Assembly: GCA_001695595.3 (NCBI GenBank)
Contig: MBPM02000178.1
Coordinates: forward strand, 1-64,000
Reading direction: 5' to 3'
Length of the DNA: 64,000 nucleotides
DNA from: Plasmopara viticola
Taxonomy: Eukaryota; Oomycota; Peronosporomycetes; Peronosporales; Peronosporaceae
Position numbers and translations under genes: made by a program. Of the stretch, positions 1-13,378 are shown piece by piece; position 1 is the stretch's first letter; every line of letters begins with the position of its first letter. Under the pieces are notes generated by a model. That model ran no database searches, was not told the origin of the DNA, and was given only the letters and a program-made list of their open reading frames with translations.

Positions 1-3000
1 TGGTTACAGATACGTCGTTGCTATCGGTCTAGACATGCACAGATGCAATATGCCACACCGCAGTGTAACAAGCATACTTTTGAAGCGCTGAGACGCTGAA
101 TGATTACAGATACGTCCTTGATCGGTCTAGACATGCCCAGACGTGGTTAACCCATAAGTCTGTGTACACGCATTCTTTTGACGCACTGAGACGCTGTATG
201 GCCACAGATACGTCTTTTTTATCGGTCTAGACATGCACAGATGTAGTTAGGCCACAACGCAGTGTAAGTCTGTGTACACGCATTCTTTTGAAGCATTGAG
301 ACGCGGTATGGCCACAGATACGTCTTTTTTATCGGTCTAGACATGCACAGACGTAGTTAGGCCACAACGCAGTGTACACGCATTCTTTTGAAGCGCTGAG
401 ACGCTGTATGGCCACGGATACGTCCTTTCTATCAGTCTAGACATGCACAGACGTAGTTAAGCCACGTCGCAGTGTACACCCATTCTTTTGACGAGCTGAG
501 ACGCTGAATGGTTACAGATACGTCCTTTTTATCGGTCTAGACATGCACAGACGTAGTTAAGCCACAACGCAGTGTACACGCATTCTTTTGAAGGCTGAGA
601 CGCTATATGGCCACAGATACGTCTTTTTATCCGGTCTGCGACATGCACAGACGAAGTTAATCACAACGCAGTGTACACGCATTCTGTTTACGAGCTGAGA
701 CGCTGGATGGTTGCAGATACGTCCCATGCTATAGGTATGACATGGACAGACGCAATATACCACAACGCTGTGTACACGCATTCTTTTTGACGAGCTGAGA
801 CGCTGATGGTTACAGATAGTCCTTTTTTGTCGTCTATAAATGCCCCAGACGTGGTAACCCACAAGCTGTGTCACGCTTTTTTGAGACGCGCTGAGACGCT
901 GTAATGGCTACAGATACGTCCTTTTTATCGGTCTAACATGCACACACGTTTTAAGGCCCACCAGAGTGTACAAGCATTCTTTTTACGAGATGAGACGCTC
1001 TATAGCCAAAGATACGTCCTTTCTATCGTCAAGACTGCCAGCGTGTTAAGCCACAACGCAGTGTAAAAAGCATACTTTTTGAAGCGCTGAGACGCTGAAA
1101 TTGTTACCGATACGTCCTTGCATCGGTCTACGACATGCCCAGACGTGGTAAACCTACAAGGCTGTGTACAACGCATTCTTTTGACGCGCTGAGAGCGTAT
1201 ATGGCCACAAATACGTCTTTTCTATCGGTCTAGACATGCACAGACGTAGTTAGCCACAAGCAGTATACACGCATTCTTTTGAAGCGCTGAGACGCTGTAT
1301 GGCCACAATACGTGCTTTCTATCAGTCAAGACATGCACAACGTAGTTAAGCCACAACGCAGTGTACACGTTTAACCCACAACGCATTGACGAGCTGAGAC
1401 GCTGAATGGTTCAGATACGTCGTTGCTATCGGTCTAGACATGCACAGATGCAATAGAGCCACACGCAGTGTACAAGATACTTTGAAGCGCTGAGACGCGA
1501 ATTTACAGATACGTCCTTGCTATCAGTCTAGACATGCCCAGACGTGTTAACCACAAGTCTGTGTACACGCATTCTTTTGACGCATTGAGACGCGGTATGG
1601 CCACGGATACGTCTTTCTATCAGTCCAGACATGCACAGACGTAGTTAGCCATGACGCAGTGTACACGCATTCCTTTGACGCACTGAGACGCTGTATGGTC
1701 ACAGATACGTCCTTTTATCCGTCTAGACATGCACAGACGTAGTTAAGCCACAACGCAGTGTACACGCATTCTTTTGAAGCGCTGAGACGCTATATGGCCA
1801 CAGATACGTCCTTTTTATCGGTCTCGACATGCACAGACGAAGTTAATCCACAACGCAGTGTACACGCATTCTGTTTACGAAGCTGAAGATACGTTGCATG
1901 GCGATACATCGGTCTAGACATGCACAGACGTAGTTAGGCCACAACGCCACGCAAAGCGCTGATGCCACATACGATCAGTCTACAGACGTAGCCATTGTAC
2001 TGACGACTGCTGTATGGTCACAGCAAGACATGCACAGTGCTGTTCTATTTATTACGTCGCTTTGCACACGCATTCTGTACGTGAGAATGCAGCCCACAAC
2101 ATGTGTACACGCATTCTTTTGACGAGCTTGAATGGTTACCACTTCTGTGTTTTTGACGCGCTGAGACGCTGTATGGCTACAGATACGTCCTTTTTATCGG
2201 TCTAGACATGCACACACGTTGTTAAGCCACCACGAAGTGTACAAGCATTCTTTTTACGAGATGAGACGCTCTATAGCCAAAGATACGTCCTTTCTATCGG
2301 TCAAGACATGCCCAGACGTGGTTAACCCACAACGCAGTGTAAAAGCATACTTTTGAAGCGCTGAGACGCTGAATTGTTACCGATACGTCCTTGCTATCGG
2401 TCTAGACATGCCCAGACGTGGTAAACCACAAGGCTGTGTACACGCATTCTTTTGACGCGCTGAGACGCTATATGGCCACAAATACGTCTTTTCTATCGGT
2501 CTAGACATGCACAGACGTAGTTAAGCCACAACGCAGTATACACGCATTCTTTTGAAGCGCTGAGACGCTGTATGGCCACAGATACGTGCTTTCTATCAGT
2601 CAAGACATGCACAGACGTAGTTAAGCCACAACGCAGTGTACACGCATTCTTTTGACGAGCTGAGACGCTGAATGGTTACAGATACGTCGTTGCTATCGGT
2701 CTAGACATGCACAGATGCAATAGAGCCACACCGCAGTGTACAAGAATACGTTGGTTACAGATACGTCGCTGTCTAGACATGCTGGTTAATGCACGCGACG
2801 CATTGAGACGCGGTATTACGTCCTTTCTATCAGTCCACATGCTAGTGCATGACACACGCATTCCTTTGACGCACTGAGACGCTGTATGGTCACAGATACG
2901 TCCTTTCTATCCGTCTAGACATGCACAGACGTAGTTAAGCCACAACGCAGTGTACACGCATTCTTTTGAAGCGCTGAGACGCTATATGGCCACAGATACG

Positions 3001-6000
3001 TCCTTTTTATCGGTCTCGACATGCACAGACGAAGTTAATCCACAACGCAGTGTACACGCATTCTGTTTACGAGCTGAGACGCTGGATGGTTGCAGATACG
3101 TCCATGCTATAGGTATAGACATGCACAGACGCAATATAGCCACAACGCTGTGTACACGCATTCTTTTGACGAGCTGAGACGCTGAATGGTTACAGATACG
3201 TCCTTTTTGTCGGTCTATAAATGCCCAGACGTGGTTAACCCACAAGGCTGTGTCCACGCTTTTTTTGACGCGCTGAGACGCTGTATGGCTACAGATACGT
3301 CCTTTTTATCGGTCTAGACATGCACACACGTTGTTAAGCCACCACGAAGTGTACAAGCATTTGAGACGCTCTATAGCCAAAGATACGTCCTTTCTATCGG
3401 TCAGACATGCCCAGACGTGGTAACCCACAACGCAGTGTAAAAGCATACTTTTGAAGCGCTGAGACGCTGAATTGTTACCGATACGTCCTTGCTATCGGTC
3501 TAGACATGCCCAGACGTGGTAAACCCACAAGGCTGTGTACACGCATTCTTTTGACGCGCTGAGACGCTATATGGCCACAAATACGTCTTTTCTATCGGTC
3601 TAGACATGCACAGACGTAGTTAAGCCACAACGCAGTATACACGCATTCTTTTGAAGCGCTGAGACGCTGTATGGCCACAGATACGTGCTTTCTATCAGTC
3701 AAGACATGCACAGACGTAGTTAGGCCACAACGCAGTGTACACGCATTCTTTTGACGAGCTGAGACGCTGAATGGTTACAGATACGTCGTTGCTATCGGTC
3801 TAGACATGCACAGATGCAATAGAGCCACACCGCAGTGTACAAGAATACTTTTGAAGCGCTGAGACGCTGAATGGCCACAGATACATCCTTTCTATCGGTC
3901 TAGACATGCACAGACGTAGTTAAGCCACAACGCAGTGAACACGCATTCTTTTGACGCACCGAGACGCTATACGACCACAGATACGTCCTTTCTATCGGTC
4001 TAGACATGCAAAGACGTCGTTAAGCCACACGCAGTGTACACGCATTCTTTTGAAGCGCTGAGACGCTGTATGGCCACGGATACGTCCTTTCTATCAGTCC
4101 AGACATGCACAGACGTAGTTAGCCATGACGCAGTGTACACGAATTCTTTTGACGCACTGAGACGCTGTATGGTCACAGATACGTCCTTTCTATCGTCTAG
4201 ACATGCAGAGACGTAGTGAAGCCACAACGCAGTGTACACGCTTTCTTTGAAGCGCTGAGACGCTGAATACTTACAGATACGTCCTTTTTATCGGTCTTGA
4301 CATGCACAGACGCAAGAGAGCCACAATGCAGTGTACACGCATTCTGTTTTCGAGCTGAGACGCTGAATGGTTACAGATACGTCCTTTTTGTCGGTCTATA
4401 AATGCCCAGACGTGGTTAACCCACAAGGCTGTGTCCACGCATTTTTTTGACGCGCTGAGACGCTGTATGGCTACAGATACGTCCTTTTTATCGGTCTAGA
4501 CATGCACACACGTTGTTAAGCCACCACGAAGTGTACAAGCATTCTTTTTACGAGATGAGACGCTCTATAGCCAAAGATACGTCCTTTCTATCGGTCAAGA
4601 CATGCCCAGACGAGATTAACCCACAACGCAGTGTACAAGCATACTTTTGAAGCGCTGAGACGCTGAATGGCCACAGATACATCCTTTCTATCGGTCTAGA
4701 CATGCACAGACGTAGTTAAGCCACAACGCAGTGAACACGCATTCTTTTGACGCACCGAGACGCTATACGACCACAGATACGTCCTTTCTATCGGTCTAGA
4801 CATGCAAAGACGTAGTTAAGCCACACGCAGTGTACACGCATTCTTTTGAAGCGCTGAGACGCTGTATGGCCACGGATACGTCCTTTCTATCAGTCCAGAC
4901 ATGCACAGACGTAGTTTAGCCATGACGCAGTGTACACGAATTCTTTTGACGCACTGAGACGCTGTATGGTCACAGATACGTCCTTTCTATCGGTCTAGAC
5001 ATGCAGAGACGTAGTGAAGCCACAACGCAGTGTACACGCTTTCTTCTGAAGCGCTGAGACGCTGAATACTTACAGATACGTCCTTTATATCGGTCTTGAC
5101 ATGCACAGACGCAAGAGAGCCACAATGCAGTGTACACGCATTCTGTTTTCGAGCTGAGACGCTGAATGGTTACAGATACGTCCTTGCTATCGGTCTAGAC
5201 ATGCGCAGACGTGGTTAACCCACAAGTCTGTGTACACGCATTCTTTTGACGCATTGAGACGCGGTATGGCCACAGATACGTCTTTTTTATCGGTCTAGAC
5301 ATGCACAGACGTAGTTAGGCCACAACGCAGTGTACACGCATTCTTTTGAAGCGCTGAGACGCTGTATGGCCACGGATACGTCCTTTCTATCAGTCCAGAC
5401 ATGCACAGACGTAGTTTAGCCATGACGCAGTGTACACGCATTCTTTTGACGCACTGAGACGCTGTATGGTCACAGATACGTCCTTTCTATCCGTCTAGAC
5501 ATGCACAGACGTAGTTAAGCCACAACGCAGTGTACACGCATTCTTTTGAAGCGCTGAGACGCTGAATAGTTACAGATACATCCTTTTTATCGGTCTCGAC
5601 ATGCACAGACGTAGTTAAGCCACAACGCAGTGTACACGCATTCTGTTTACGAGCTGAGACGCTGTACGGCCACAGATACGTTCATGCTATCGGTATAGAC
5701 ATGCACAGACGCAATATAGCCACAACGCTGTGTACACGCATTCTTTTGACGAGCTGAGACGCTGAATGGTTACAGATACGTCCTTTTTGTCGGTCTAGAA
5801 ATGCCCAGACGTGGTTAACCCACAAGGCTGTGTCCACGCATTTTTTTGACGCGCTGAGACGCTGTATGGCTACAGATACGTCCTTTTTATCGGTCTAGAC
5901 ATGCACACACGTTGTTAAGCCACCTCGAAGTGTATAAGCATTCTTTTTACGAGATGAGACGCTCTATAGCCAAAGATACGTCCTTTCTATCGGTCTAGAC

Positions 6001-6462
6001 ATGCCCAGACGTGGTTAACTCATAACGCAGTGTACAAGCATACTTTTGAAGCGCTGAGACGCTGAATTGTTACCGATACGTCCTTGCTATCGGTCTAGAC
6101 ATACCCAGACGTGGTTAACCCACAAGGCTGTGTACACGCATTCTTTTGACACGCTGAGACGCTGTATGGCCACAGATACGTTCTTTCTATCGGTCGAAAC
6201 ATGCACAGACGTAGTTAAGCCACAACGCAGTGTACACGCATTCTTTTGACGCGCTGAGACGCTATATGGCCACGGATACGTCCTTTCTATCAGTCAGACA
6301 TGCACAGACGTAGTTTAGCCATGACGCAGTGTACACGAATTCTTTTGACGCACTGAGACGCTGTATGGTCACAGATACGTCCTTTCTATCGGTCTAGACA
6401 TGCAGAGACGTAGTGAAGCCACAACGCAGTGTACACGCTTTCTTCTGAAGCGCTGAGACGCT
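1..6462. repeat. Left, irregular part of the 21-mer HOR domain
   Basis: The monomer variants are those of the clean HOR to the right (gtggttaacccacaaggctg, ttgttaagccaccacgaag, gaattgttaccgatacg), but their order is rearranged and spacing is irregular. The marker 'gaatacttacag' lies at 4,265 and 5,064 (799 bp) and next at 6,463 (1,399 bp). The block 2,171-2,750 recurs near 3,283-3,850, and about 630-1,500 corresponds to 3,019-3,860. At 251-282 a 10-bp insertion (agtctgtgta) joins two variant types. Part of the irregularity may be assembly error; see the indel-dense patches. Confidence 0.8.
580..3440. other. Indel-dense patch, probably poor consensus
   Basis: Monomers here carry many 1-2-bp insertions and deletions, often in runs of one base (gcccc, tttttt, 'tagttagcc', 'gtctaacatg'), unlike the cleaner monomers further right. 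About 630-1,500 is a noisy version of 3,019-3,860. The worst parts are 1,871-2,160 and 2,741-2,870, where the 100-bp register is lost and only fragments such as catgcacag and cacgcattct survive; 3,357-3,363 lacks about 12 bp. Scattered indels in an otherwise clean array fit unpolished long-read consensus or a mis-collapsed repeat better than natural decay, which would mix in substitutions. I cannot exclude a truly degraded segment. Confidence 0.7.
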
Positions 6463-8521
6463 GAATACTTACAGATACGTCCTTTTTATCGGTCTTGACA
6501 TGCACAGACGCAAGAGAGCCACAATGCAGTGTACACGCATTCTGTTTTCGAGCTGAGTCGCTGAATGGTTACAGATACGTCCTTTTTGTCGGTCTATAAA
6601 TGCCCAGACGTGGTTAACCCACAAGGCTGTGTCCACGCATTTTTTTGACGCGCTGAGACGCTGTATGGCTACAGATACGTCTAGACATGCACACACGTTG
6701 TTAAGCCACCACGAAGTGTACAAGCATTCTTTTTACGAGATGAGACGCTCTATAGCCAAAGATACGTCCTTTCTATCGGTCAAGACATGCCCAGACGAGG
6801 TTAACCCACAACGCAGTGTACAAGCATACTTTTGAAGCGCTGAGACGCTGAATTGTTACCGATACGTCCTTGCTATCGGTCTAGACATGCCCAGACGTGG
6901 TTAACCCACAAGGCTGTGTACACGCATTCTTTTGACGCGCTGAGACGCTATATGGCCACAAATACGTCTTTTCTATCGGTCTAGACATGCACAGACGTAG
7001 TTAAGCCACAACGCAGTATACACGCATTCTTTTGAAGCGCTGAGACGCTGTATGGCCACAGATACGTGCTTTCTATCAGTCAAGACATGCACAGACGTAG
7101 TTAAGCCACAACGCAGTGTACACGCATTCTTTTGACGAGCTGAGACGCTGAATGAATACAGATACGTCCTTGCAATCGGTCTAGACATGCACAGATGCAA
7201 TAGAGCCACACCGCAGTGTACAAGAATAGCGCTGAGACGCTGAATGGTTACAGATACGTCCTTGCTATCGGTCTAGACATGCCCAGACGTGGTTAACCCA
7301 CAAGTCTGTGTACACGCATTCTTTTGACGCATGAGACGCGGTATGGCCACAGATACGTCTTTTTTATCGGTCTAGACATGCACAGACGTAGTTAGCCACA
7401 ACGCAGTGTACACGCATTCTTTTGAAGCGCTGAGACGCTGTATGGCCACGGATACGTCCTTTCTATCAGTCCAGACATGCACAGACGTAGTTTAGCCATG
7501 ACGCAGTGTACACGCATTCTTTTGACGCACTGAGACGCTGTATGGTCACAGATACGTCCTTTCTATCCGTCTAGACATGCACAGACGTAGTTAAGCCACA
7601 ACGCAGTGTACACGCATTCTTTTGAAGCGCTGAGACGCTGAATAGTTACAGATACATCCTTTTTATCGGTCTCGACATGCACAGACGTAGTTAAGCCACA
7701 ACGCAGTGTACACGCATTCTGTTTACGAGCTGAGACGCTGTACGGCCACAGATACGTTCATGCTATCGGTATAGACATGCACAGACGCAATATAGCCACA
7801 ACGCTGTGTACACGCATTCTTTTGACGAGCTGAGACGCTGAATGGTTACAGATACGTCCTTTTTGTCGGTCTAGAAATGCCCAGACGTGGTTAACCCACA
7901 AGGCTGTGTCCACGCATTTTTTTGACGCGCTGAGACGCTGTATGGCTACAGATACGTCCTTTTTATCGGTCTAGACATGCACACACGTTGTTAAGCCACC
8001 GAAGTGTATAAGCATTCTTTTTACGAGATGAGACGCTCTATAGCCAAAGATACGTCCTTTCTATCGGTCTAGACATGCCCAGACGTGGTTAACACAACGC
8101 AGTGTACAAGCATACTTTTGAAGCGCTGAGACGCTGAATTGGCGATACGTCCTTGCTATCGTCTAGACATGTGACCTACGACAGGACGCTGTGTACACGC
8201 ATTCTTTTGACACGCTGAGACGCTGTATGGCCACAGATACGTTCTTTCTATCGGTCAAACATGCACAGACGTAGTTAAGCCAACGCAGTGTACACGCATT
8301 CTTTTGACGCGCTGAGACGCTATATGGCCACGGATACGTCCTTTCTATCAGTCCAGACATGCACAGACGTAGTTTAGCCATGACGCAGTGTACACGAATT
8401 CTTTTGACGCACTGAGACGCTGTATGGTCACAGATACGTCCTTTCTATCGGTCTAGACATGCAGAGACGTAGTGAAGCCACAACGCAGTGTACACGCTTT
8501 CTTCTGAAGCGCTGAGACGCT
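6463..8521. repeat. HOR copy A, about 21 monomers (2,059 bp)
   Basis: Bounded by the marker 'gaatacttacag' at 6,463 and 8,522. Order and variants match the next copy. The unit is shorter than 2,100 bp partly because one monomer lost 13 bp (gatacgt|ctagacatg near 6,679), a deletion also present near 8,738 in copy B but absent near 10,821. It also contains an 8-bp deletion near 7,229 (gaatagcgctgag) and the noisy stretch described separately. Confidence 0.88.
7200..8290. other. Second indel-dense patch, inside HOR copy A
   Basis: Compared with the same positions in copy B and the following copies, this stretch has many small losses: gcatgagacg for gcattgagacg (7,328), gttagccac for gttaggccac (7,391), gccaccgaag for gccacctcgaag (7,995), gttaacacaacg (8,089) and a scrambled monomer at 8,138-8,195. 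Copies at 9,280-10,400 and 11,390-12,490 are clean. The pattern is the same as at 580-3,440 and most simply reflects low local read support or collapse. Confidence 0.68.
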
Positions 8522-10608
8522 GAATACTTACAGATACGTCCTTTTTATCGGTCTTGACATGCACAGACGCAAGAGAGCCACAATGCAGTGTACACGCATT
8601 CTGTTTTCGAGCTGAGTCGCTGAATGGTTACAGATACGTCCTTTTTGTCGGTCTATAAATGCCCAGACGTGGTTAACCCACAAGGCTGTGTCCACGCATT
8701 TTTTTGACGCGCTGAGACGCTGTATGGCTACAGATACGTCTAGACATGCACACACGTTGTTAAGCCACCACGAAGTGTACAAGCATTCTTTTTACGAGAT
8801 GAGACGCTCTATAGCCAAAGATACGTCCTTTCTATCGGTCAAGACATGCCCAGACGAGGTTAACCCACAACGCAGTGTACAAGCATACTTTTGAAGCGCT
8901 GAGACGCTGAATTGTTACCGATACGTCCTTGCTATCGGTCTAGACATGCCCAGACGTGGTTAACCCACAAGGCTGTGTACACGCATTCTTTTGACGCGCT
9001 GAGACGCTATATGGCCACAAATACGTCTTTTCTATCGGTCTAGACATGCACAGACGTAGTTAAGCCACAACGCAGTATACACGCATTCTTTTGAAGCGCT
9101 GAGACGCTGTATGGCCACAGATACGTGCTTTCTATCAGTCAAGACATGCACAGACGTAGTTAAGCCACAACGCAGTGTACACGCATTCTTTTGACGAGCT
9201 GAGACGCTGAATGAATACAGATACGTCCTTGCAATCGGTCTAGACATGCACAGATGCAATAGAGCCACACCGCAGTGTACAAGAATACTTTTGAAGCGCT
9301 GAGACGCTGAATGGTTACAGATACGTCCTTGCTATCGGTCTAGACATGCCCAGACGTGGTTAACCCACAAGTCTGTGTACACGCATTCTTTTGACGCATT
9401 GAGACGCGGTATGGCCACAGATACGTCTTTTTTATCGGTCTAGACATGCACAGACGTAGTTAGGCCACAACGCAGTGTACACGCATTCTTTTGAAGCGCT
9501 GAGACGCTGTATGGCCACGGATACGTCCTTTCTATCAGTCCAGACATGCACAGACGTAGTTTAGCCATGACGCAGTGTACACGCATTCTTTTGACGCACT
9601 GAGACGCTGTATGGTCACAGATACGTCCTTTCTATCCGTCTAGACATGCACAGACGTAGTTAAGCCACAACGCAGTGTACACGCATTCTTTTGAAGCGCT
9701 GAGACGCTGAATAGTTACAGATACGTCCTTTTTATCGGTCTCGACATGCACAGACGTAGTTAAGCCACAACGCAGTGTACACGCATTCTGTTTACGAGCT
9801 GAGACGCTGTACGGCCACAGATACGTTCATGCTATCGGTATAGACATGCACAGACGCAATATAGCCACAACGCTGTGTACACGCATTCTTTTGACGAGCT
9901 GAGACGCTGAATGGTTACAGATACGTCCTTTTTGTCGGTCTAGAAATGCCCAGACGTGGTTAACCCACAAGGCTGTGTCCACGCATTTTTTTGACGCGCT
10001 GAGACGCTGTATGGCTACAGATACGTCCTTTTTATCGGTCTAGACATGCACACACGTTGTTAAGCCACCTCGAAGTGTATAAGCATTCTTTTTACGAGAT
10101 GAGACGCTCTATAGCCAAAGATACGTCCTTTCTATCGGTCTAGACATGCCCAGACGTGGTTAACTCATAACGCAGTGTACAAGCATACTTTTGAAGCGCT
10201 GAGACGCTGAATTGTTACCGATACGTCCTTGCTATCGGTCTAGACATACCCAGACGTGGTTAACCCACAAGGCTGTGTACACGCATTCTTTTGACACGCT
10301 GAGACGCTGTATGGCCACAGATACGTTCTTTCTATCGGTCGAAACATGCACAGACGTAGTTAAGCCACAACGCAGTGTACACGCATTCTTTTGAAGCGCT
10401 GAGACGCTGTATGGCCACGGATACGTCCTTTCTATCAGTCCAGACATGCACAGACGTAGTTTAGCCATGACGCAGTGTACACGAATTCTTTTGACGCACT
10501 GAGACGCTGTATGGTCACAGATACGTCCTTTCTATCGGTCTAGACATGCAGAGACGTAGTGAAGCCACAACGCAGTGTACACGCTTTCTTCTGAAGCGCT
10601 GAGACGCT
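8522..10608. repeat. HOR copy B, about 21 monomers (2,087 bp)
   Basis: Runs between the marker positions 8,522 and 10,609. It shares with copy A the 13-bp deletion in the 'ggctacagatacgt' monomer (near 8,738), which marks A and B as sister copies. A second landmark, 'ttcatgctatcggtatag', falls at 5,681, 7,757, 9,826 and 11,924, giving spacings of 2,076, 2,069 and 2,098 and confirming the 2.1-kb period. It is the cleanest full copy together with copy C. Confidence 0.9.
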
Positions 10609-12706
10609 GAATACTTACAGATACGTCCTTTTTATCGGTCTTGACATGCACAGACGCAAGAGAGCCACAATGCAGTGTACACGCATTCTGTTTTCGAGCT
10701 GAGACGCTGAATGGTTACAGATACGTCCTTTTTGTCGGTCTATAAATGCCCAGACGTGGTTAACCCACAAGGCTGTGTCCACGCATTTTTTTGACGCGCT
10801 GAAACGCTGTATGGCTACAGATACGTCCTTTTTATCGGTCTAGACATGCACACACGTTGTTAAGCCACCACGAAGTGTACAAGCATTCTTTTTACGAGAT
10901 GAGACGCTCTATAGCCAAAGATACGTCCTTTCTATCGGTCAAGACATGCCCAGACGAGGTTAACCCACAACGCAGTGTACAAGCATACTTTTGAAGCGCT
11001 GAGACGCTGAATTGTTACCGATACGTCCTTGCTATCGGTCTAGACATGCCCAGACGTGGTTAACCCACAAGGCTGTGTACACGCATTCTTTTGACGCGCT
11101 GAGACGCTATATGGCCACAAATACGTCTTTTCTATCGGTCTAGACATGCACAGACGTAGTTAAGCCACAACGCAGTATACACGCATTCTTTTGAAGCGCT
11201 GAGACGCTGTATGGCCACAGATACGTGCTTTCTATCGATCTAGACATGCACAGACGTAGTTAAGCCACAACGCAGTGTACACGCATTCTTTTGACGAGCC
11301 GAGACGCTGAATGGTTACAGATTGGTCGTTGCTATCGGTATAGACATGCACAGATGCAATATAGCCACACCGCAGTGTACAAGCATACTTTTGAAGCGCT
11401 GAGACGCTGAATGGTTACAGATACGTCCTTGATCGGTCTAGACATGACCAGACGTGGTTAACCCATAAGTCTGTGTACACGCATTCTTTTGACGCACTGA
11501 GACGCTGTATGGCCACAGATACGTCTTTTTTATCGGTCTAGACATGCACAGACGTAGGTAAGCCACAACGCAGTGTACACGCATTCTTTTGAAGCGCTGA
11601 GACGCTGTATGGCCACGGATACGTCCTTTCTATCAGTCCAGACATGCACAGACGTAGTTTAGCCATGACGCAGTGTACACGCATTCTTTTGACGCACTGA
11701 GACGCTGTATGGTCACAGATACGTCCTTTCTATCCGTCTAGACATGCACAGACGTAGTTAAGCCACAACGCAGTGTACACGCATTCTTTTGAAGCGCTGA
11801 GACGCTGAATAGTTACAGATACGTCCTTTTTATCGGTCTCGACATGCACAGACGTAGTTAAGCCACAACGCAGTGTACACGCATTCTGTTTACGAGCTGA
11901 GACGCTGTACGGCCACAGATACGTTCATGCTATCGGTATAGACATGCACAGACGCAATATAGCCACAACGCTGTGTACACGCATTCTTTTGACGAGCTGA
12001 GACGCTGAATGGTTACAGATACGTCCTTTTTGTCGGTCTAGAAATGCCCAGACGTGGTTAACCCACAAGGCTGTGTCCACGCATTTTTTTGACGCGCTGA
12101 GACGCTGTATGGCTACAGATACGTCCTTTTTATCGGTCTAGACATGCACACACGTTGTTAAGCCACCTCGAAGTGTATAAGCATTCTTTTTACGAGATGA
12201 GACGCTGTATAGCCAAAGAGACGTCCTTTCTATCGGTCTAGACATGCCCAGACGTGGTTAACCCATAACGCAGTGTACAAGCATACTTTTGAAGCGCTGA
12301 GACGCTGAATTGTTACCGATACGTCCTTGCTATCGGTCTAGACATACCCAGACGTGGTTAACCCACAAGGCTGTGTACACGCATTCTTTTGACACGCTGA
12401 GACGCTGTATGGCCACAGATACGTTCTTTCTATCGGTCGAAACATGCACAGACGTAGTTAAGCCACAACGCAGTGTACACGCATTCTTTTGACGCGCTGA
12501 GACGCTATATGGCCACGGATACGTCCTTTCTATCAGTCCAGACATGCACAGACGTAGTTTAGCCATGACGCAGTGTACACGAATTCTTTTGACGCACTGA
12601 GACGCTGTATGGTCACAGATACGTCCTTTCTATCGGTCTAGACATGCAGAGACGTAGTGAAGCCACAACGCAGTGTACACGCTTTCTTCTGAAGCGCTGA
12701 GACGCT
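10609..12706. repeat. HOR copy C, 21 monomers (2,098 bp)
   Basis: Almost exactly 21 x 100 bp; the 2-bp shortfall is accounted for by 'ccttgatcgg' (normally ccttgctatcgg) near 11,427. It lacks the 13-bp deletion of copies A and B. The first 300 bases of the window resemble 11,321-11,620 of this copy, including the same 'ccttgatcgg' variant, so the window opens inside the same HOR. Confidence 0.9.
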
Positions 12707-13378
12707 GATTACTTACAGATACGTCCTTTTTATCGGTCTTGACATGCACAAACGCAAGAGAGCCACAATGGAGTGTACACGCATTCTGTTTTCGAGCTGA
12801 GACGCTGAATGGTTACAGATACGTCCTTTTTGTCGGTCTATAAATGCCCAGACGTGGTTAACCCACAAGGCTGTGTCCACGCATTTTTTTGACGCGCTGA
12901 GACGCTGTATGGCTACAGATACGTCCTTTTTATCGGTCTAGACATGCACACACGTTGTTAAGCCACCACGAAGTGTACAAGCATTCTTTTTACGAGATGA
13001 GACGCTCTATAGCCAAAGATACGTCCTTTCTATCGGTCAAGACATGCCCAGACGAGGTTAACCCACAAGGCTGTGTACACGCATTCTTTTGACGCGCTGA
13101 GACGCTATATGGCCACAAATACGTCTTTTCTATCGGTCTAGACATGCACAGACGTAGTTAAGCCACAACGCAGTATACACGCATTCTTTTGAAGCGCTGA
13201 GACGCTGTATGGCCACAGATACGTGCTTTCTATCAGTCAAGACATGCACAGACGTAGTTAAGCCACAACGCAGTGTACACGCATTCTTTTGACGAGCTGA
13301 GACGCTGAATGGTTACAGATACGTCGTTGCTATTGGCCTAGACATGCACAGATGCAATAGAGCCACACCGCAGTGTAC
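12707..13378. repeat. Partial HOR copy D and edge of the 21-mer domain
   Basis: Starts with the 'gatacttacag' marker (here gattac) and follows copy C until about 13,065, where exactly one monomer is missing: 'gacgaggttaacccacaa' runs straight into 'ggctgtgtacacgc', skipping about 100 bp present at 10,960-11,065. It then follows copy C again to about 13,375. From there the type changes to 'atatgtcctttctattggtc' monomers, so this is the right-hand edge of the 21-mer HOR. Confidence 0.82.

Noticed and set aside
1871..2160. An insertion of non-satellite DNA or a small gene
   Set aside because: Fragments of the monomer (gtctagacatgcacag, cacgcattct, ctgtatggtcacag) are recognisable throughout in the right order, so it is a damaged or badly called stretch of the same satellite.
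8140..8195. A functional variant monomer with a new motif (acatgtgacctacgacagg)
   Set aside because: The sister copies at 10,211 and 12,309 have an ordinary monomer here, and the altered stretch lies in a patch rich in small indels, so consensus error is the better reading.
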